Shown here: positions 6,484-8,741 of the stretch, piece after piece
Layout: each line of letters opens with the position of its first letter
Position numbering within the stretch: position 1 is the stretch's first letter
Program-made: the position numbers and the translations under genes
NCBI GenBank assembly: GCA_934358235.1
Contig: CAKRKK010000095.1
Coordinates: 1 to 8,741, forward strand
Source of the DNA: an uncultured Lachnospira sp.
GTDB taxonomy: Bacteria > Bacillota > Clostridia > Lachnospirales > Lachnospiraceae
DNA: 8,741 bases
Reading direction: 5' to 3'
The notes under the pieces: generated by a model
What the model was told of the DNA's origin: nothing
Databases searched by the model: none
What the model saw: only the letters and a program-made list of their open reading frames with translations

Positions 6484-7758
6484 ATGGCTGACATAATATC
6501 AGGTGGTTCAAGATTCACAGGAGATAAGAAGGCTTCTGTCAGGAAGGTTATTAAATTAAATACAGATGATGTTAATAATAAAGAGCAGGCAGTTACAGAA
6601 GAGGTTGATTATGAGGAAGTAAGACAGAGAATAGTAAGGCACAGAATAAGAATGGGCGTGCTCATAGTACTCATAATAGCACTTATAGCTGGAGCAGCAG
6701 TGCTTGCGATGCATCTTTTGGATGGGTATTCCTACACATCATATAGTGTTACAGGTTCAATAAACAGAGAGGATACAGCAACTTCACAGTATACAGCTTA
6801 TCAGGGAGGCTACATCAAGTATAGCAATGATGGAGTTTCGTATTATACAAGTAAGGGAAAGGCTATATGGAATCAGACATATTCTATGCAGAAGCCTCAG
6901 GTAAAGATGTGTGAGGACTGCGTAGCAGTAGGGGATATAAATGGAAATACAATATATGTGTTTAACAAGACGGGTATGCTTGGTAAAATAGATACTTCGC
7001 TTGTTATTTCACAGATAGAGGTTGCAGCTAATGGCGCAGTTGTTGCAGTGCTTGAGGATAATGAAGCGAATTATATTAATATGTATTCTAAAGAGGGAAC
7101 TAAGATATACAGTATTAAAACAACAGTAGCAGGCGACGGATATCCACTTGATGTAAGTATATCTAACGATGCAACAAAGCTTATAGCCTCATATGTGTAT
7201 GTGAGCGGTGAAGACATAAAAACTAATGTTGTATTTTATAATTTCTCAGAGGTAGGACAGAACGAAACAGAGAGAGTTGTTGGCGGCTTTAATCACTATA
7301 ATGACACGCTTGTTGGAGATGTACAGTTCCTTAGCAACAACATAGCAGTTGCAGTAGGAGAAAATGTTATAAGCATATATAAGATAAAAGAATATCCAAG
7401 TCTTGAGAAGGAAATCAGCATAGATAGTACAATAAACAGAGTGTTCTTTTCGGAGGATTATGTAGGAGTGATAGTTGATAATTCGGCATCGGGTGAGTTG
7501 TATAAGATGCTTGTATACAATACCTCTGGTGGAAAGGTTTGCGAGGCACAGTTTGGAACACAGGTGGAAAATATAGCATTTGATAAGAAGAGCGTTGTTA
7601 TGAACAATTCAACCACCTTGTCAATATATAATCTTAGTGGTAAAAATATAGCCAATATGAGCTTTGATATGCCTGCGGGCAGAGTTATACCAATAGGAAC
7701 AAGAGGCGAATATGTGCTTATAAGCGCAAAGTATATACAGAATATAAAGCTTAAGTAA
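6484..7758 (+). CDS. DUF5711-like single-pass membrane protein, beta-propeller-like ectodomain
   Basis: A 424-residue protein with a charged cytoplasmic N-terminus (1-56, ending in RQRIVRHRIRMG), one transmembrane helix (about 57-78) and a long extracytoplasmic domain. That domain is made of repeated short beta-strand units, such as GYIKYSNDGVSYYTSKGKAIW, then VAVGDINGNTIYVFNKTG, IAVAVGENVISIYKI and TLSIYNLSGKNIA. The alternation of VAV.. strands with Y.F/Y.. strands resembles WD40/PQQ-type propeller blades. I associate this layout with the DUF5711 family of Lachnospiraceae. No enzyme motif is visible; a sensor or scaffold role at the outer membrane face is inference. ATG 6484 has GAGGGA 5 bp upstream. 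It is 28 bp from cvpA, so the two are probably co-transcribed. Confidence 0.8.
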   Translation: MADIISGGSRFTGDKKASVRKVIKLNTDDVNNKEQAVTEEVDYEEVRQRIVRHRIRMGVLIVLIIALIAGAAVLAMHLLDGYSYTSYSVTGSINREDTATSQYTAYQGGYIKYSNDGVSYYTSKGKAIWNQTYSMQKPQVKMCEDCVAVGDINGNTIYVFNKTGMLGKIDTSLVISQIEVAANGAVVAVLEDNEANYINMYSKEGTKIYSIKTTVAGDGYPLDVSISNDATKLIASYVYVSGEDIKTNVVFYNFSEVGQNETERVVGGFNHYNDTLVGDVQFLSNNIAVAVGENVISIYKIKEYPSLEKEISIDSTINRVFFSEDYVGVIVDNSASGELYKMLVYNTSGGKVCEAQFGTQVENIAFDKKSVVMNNSTTLSIYNLSGKNIANMSFDMPAGRVIPIGTRGEYVLISAKYIQNIKLK

Positions 7759-7786
7759 AGAATAGTACAGAAATGGAGAAAATATT

Positions 7787-8533
7787 ATGGTATTAGTTGT
7801 GGTATTAGCAGTTCTATGCATATTTGCATTAGCTGGAATGAAAAAAGGAGTTATAAAGATAGCGGTATCGTTAGCAACGATGATAATAACGATAGCTGTA
7901 ACAACCTTTGCATCTCCAATGCTTAGCGAATACATACGAAATGACACACAATGGGATGACAAGATTGAAAAAAGCATATATGAAAATGTTTCAAGAGATG
8001 GAAAGAGCTATGGTAAAGATGACTCAGAGCTTATCGCTGATGGCATAACCTCATATATAGATGAAATTGAAGAAAAGGTGTCTGCTATAAGTGAACGCAT
8101 GAATCTTCCAGAAAGTCTGGCTAAGAGTATATCAAGGTCAGCAGCCTCTGGAATAGCGGATGTAGCAGCAGAATCGGCAACACACACACTTAAGGACGTA
8201 GCCTCAAGGATGTTTGCGGCACAGATGACTCTGATTATAGTCAATACTGTGAGCTATTGTATAGTGTTTATAGTATTATATATTGTACTTAAGGTTATAG
8301 CATCACTGACAGGAATTATAAGAAGACTTCCGGTTATACATCAGGCAGACAGGCTTGGAGGAATGGCTGCGGGAATAGTGGAGGGACTTATAATTATATG
8401 GCTCGCCTTTGCTATTGTTACGGCTGCGGGAAATAGCTCCTGGGCGGCAGATATATTAGCACAGATTCACTCAAATAGTTTTCTGGAATTGGTATATAAT
8501 AATAATCCAATAATGAAAATAATTCTGGAATGA
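7787..8533 (+). CDS. CvpA family multi-pass membrane protein
   Basis: A 248-residue protein with four predicted hydrophobic segments (about 2-17, 22-43, 147-173, 193-214). The two pairs are separated by a polar, mostly helical loop (about 44-146) rich in Ser, Glu and Asp. The opening AGMKKGVIKIAV and the later RRLPVIHQADRLGGMAAGIVEG match the CvpA pattern. The family is named after the E. coli protein needed for colicin V production and is linked to envelope stress resistance; its molecular function is unsettled. It is longer than E. coli CvpA, and the extra length lies in the central loop. The ribosome binding site GGAG (7775-7778) is 8 bp before the ATG. It is probably the last gene of the operon that begins with the DUF5711-like gene. 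Confidence 0.85.
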   Translation: MVLVVVLAVLCIFALAGMKKGVIKIAVSLATMIITIAVTTFASPMLSEYIRNDTQWDDKIEKSIYENVSRDGKSYGKDDSELIADGITSYIDEIEEKVSAISERMNLPESLAKSISRSAASGIADVAAESATHTLKDVASRMFAAQMTLIIVNTVSYCIVFIVLYIVLKVIASLTGIIRRLPVIHQADRLGGMAAGIVEGLIIIWLAFAIVTAAGNSSWAADILAQIHSNSFLELVYNNNPIMKIILE

Positions 8534-8640
8534 AGAAAAATAGCCCACGAATAATAAAAATAATCCAGAGTGGCTGGATGTAATAAAAGCCAGTAATTAT
8601 GCGGCTTTGAGAGCGGTTTTTGAATATGCTGTTTTCCAGA
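8534..8640. other. intergenic stretch with competing short hairpins, no clear terminator
   Basis: Several short complementary pieces overlap: ATCCAG (8563-8568) with CTGGAT (8574-8579); CTGG (8574-8577) with CCAG (8590-8593); AAAGCC (8586-8591) with GGCTTT (8603-8608). A 9-bp pair, ATTCTGGAA (8522-8530) with TTCCAGAAT (8634-8642), encloses them. None is followed by a proper T-run on the plus strand; GGTTTTT at 8615-8621 has no adjoining stem. The stretch must end or attenuate cvpA transcription before the next promoter, but how is not obvious. No gene is seen here. Confidence 0.3.
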
Positions 8641-8717
8641 ATAACAAAAAAACAACAAAAAAATAAAAAAAGTTGAAAAAAGTTGTTGACATATGTTGGG
8701 TGTGGTGATATTATAAT
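8641..8717 (+). promoter_or_regulatory. strong promoter with A-tract upstream element, probable rRNA or tRNA operon
   Basis: TTGACA (8686-8691) is a perfect -35. TATTAT (8709-8714) follows at 17 bp and overlaps a perfect TATAAT (8712-8717) at 20 bp. Phased A-tracts fill 8645-8681, the position and composition of an UP element contacted by the RNA polymerase alpha subunit. The sequence AGTTG occurs twice (8671-8675, 8681-8685). This combination, followed at once by G+C-rich DNA in an AT-rich genome, is characteristic of stable-RNA promoters. The transcribed gene lies beyond the window, so its identity is inference. Confidence 0.7.
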
Positions 8718-8721
8718 CAAG

Positions 8722-8741
8722 TCGCCGCGATACGGCAGCGA
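8722..8741 (+). other. G+C-rich leader hairpin at the window edge (probable rRNA operon leader)
   Basis: TCGC (8722-8725) pairs with GCGA (8738-8741) and GC (8727-8728) with GC (8735-8736), with one C-A mismatch and a 6-nt loop. It begins within a few bases of the expected transcription start. Such TCGC...GCGA hairpins are, from memory, common in the 16S leader of Lachnospiraceae. Confidence 0.45.

Noticed and set aside
7621..7977. 118-codon minus-strand frame across the DUF5711/cvpA junction
   Set aside because: Antisense to two well-supported genes and their ribosome binding site; composition is that of reversed membrane-helix codons.
8418..8720. 100-codon minus-strand frame over the 3' end of cvpA and the downstream spacer
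   Set aside because: It would start inside the strong -10 region and reads through A-tracts as Phe-rich sequence; no ribosome binding site and no recognisable domain.

Overview
The window reads as chromosomal DNA from a low-GC, spore-forming member of the Clostridia, most likely Lachnospiraceae. The case rests on AT-rich coding sequence with heavy use of ATA and AGA codons, strong GGAGG-type ribosome binding sites, a YyaC sporulation gene, and a DUF5711-like gene next to a cvpA gene. These assignments come from reading the proteins by eye and have not been tested by a database search.

Layout, left to right: (1) The 5' end of an unidentified minus-strand gene runs off the left edge and seems to lack an AUG start. 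(2) A short divergent promoter region leads into hit, a histidine-triad nucleotide-binding protein. (3) A 158-bp spacer holds an inverted repeat, a 14-bp-period tandem repeat and a good sigma-A promoter. It drives a 762-residue aconitase-family hydratase, followed after 45 bp by a two-transmembrane coiled-coil protein of unknown function. (4) yyaC is convergent with the coiled-coil gene, and the two stop codons overlap in TTAA. (5) A 277-bp divergent spacer with two dyads separates yyaC from a membrane protein that has a C-terminal LysM domain. Its N-terminal half looks like an MPN (JAB1/Mov34) domain that has lost the catalytic HxH pair. (6) A promoter with an adjacent 12-bp perfect palindrome drives a probable two-gene operon of a DUF5711-like single-pass membrane protein and a CvpA-family protein. 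(7) The last 100 bp hold an A-tract-rich upstream element, a consensus TTGACA promoter and the start of a G+C-rich hairpin leader. This is the usual look of a stable-RNA (rRNA or tRNA) operon promoter, and the RNA itself would lie just outside the window.

Functionally the left half is housekeeping (nucleotide hydrolase, Fe-S hydratase). The right half is dominated by envelope proteins: one with a cytoplasmic domain joined to a wall-binding LysM, one with a probable external beta-propeller-like domain, and a multi-pass CvpA protein. YyaC connects the region to sporulation. No mobile element, CRISPR array, phage gene or tRNA was seen. No convincing intrinsic terminator with a U-tract was found. 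The most interesting item is the MPN-like/LysM fusion. I saw no clear multi-gene defence or otherwise novel system.
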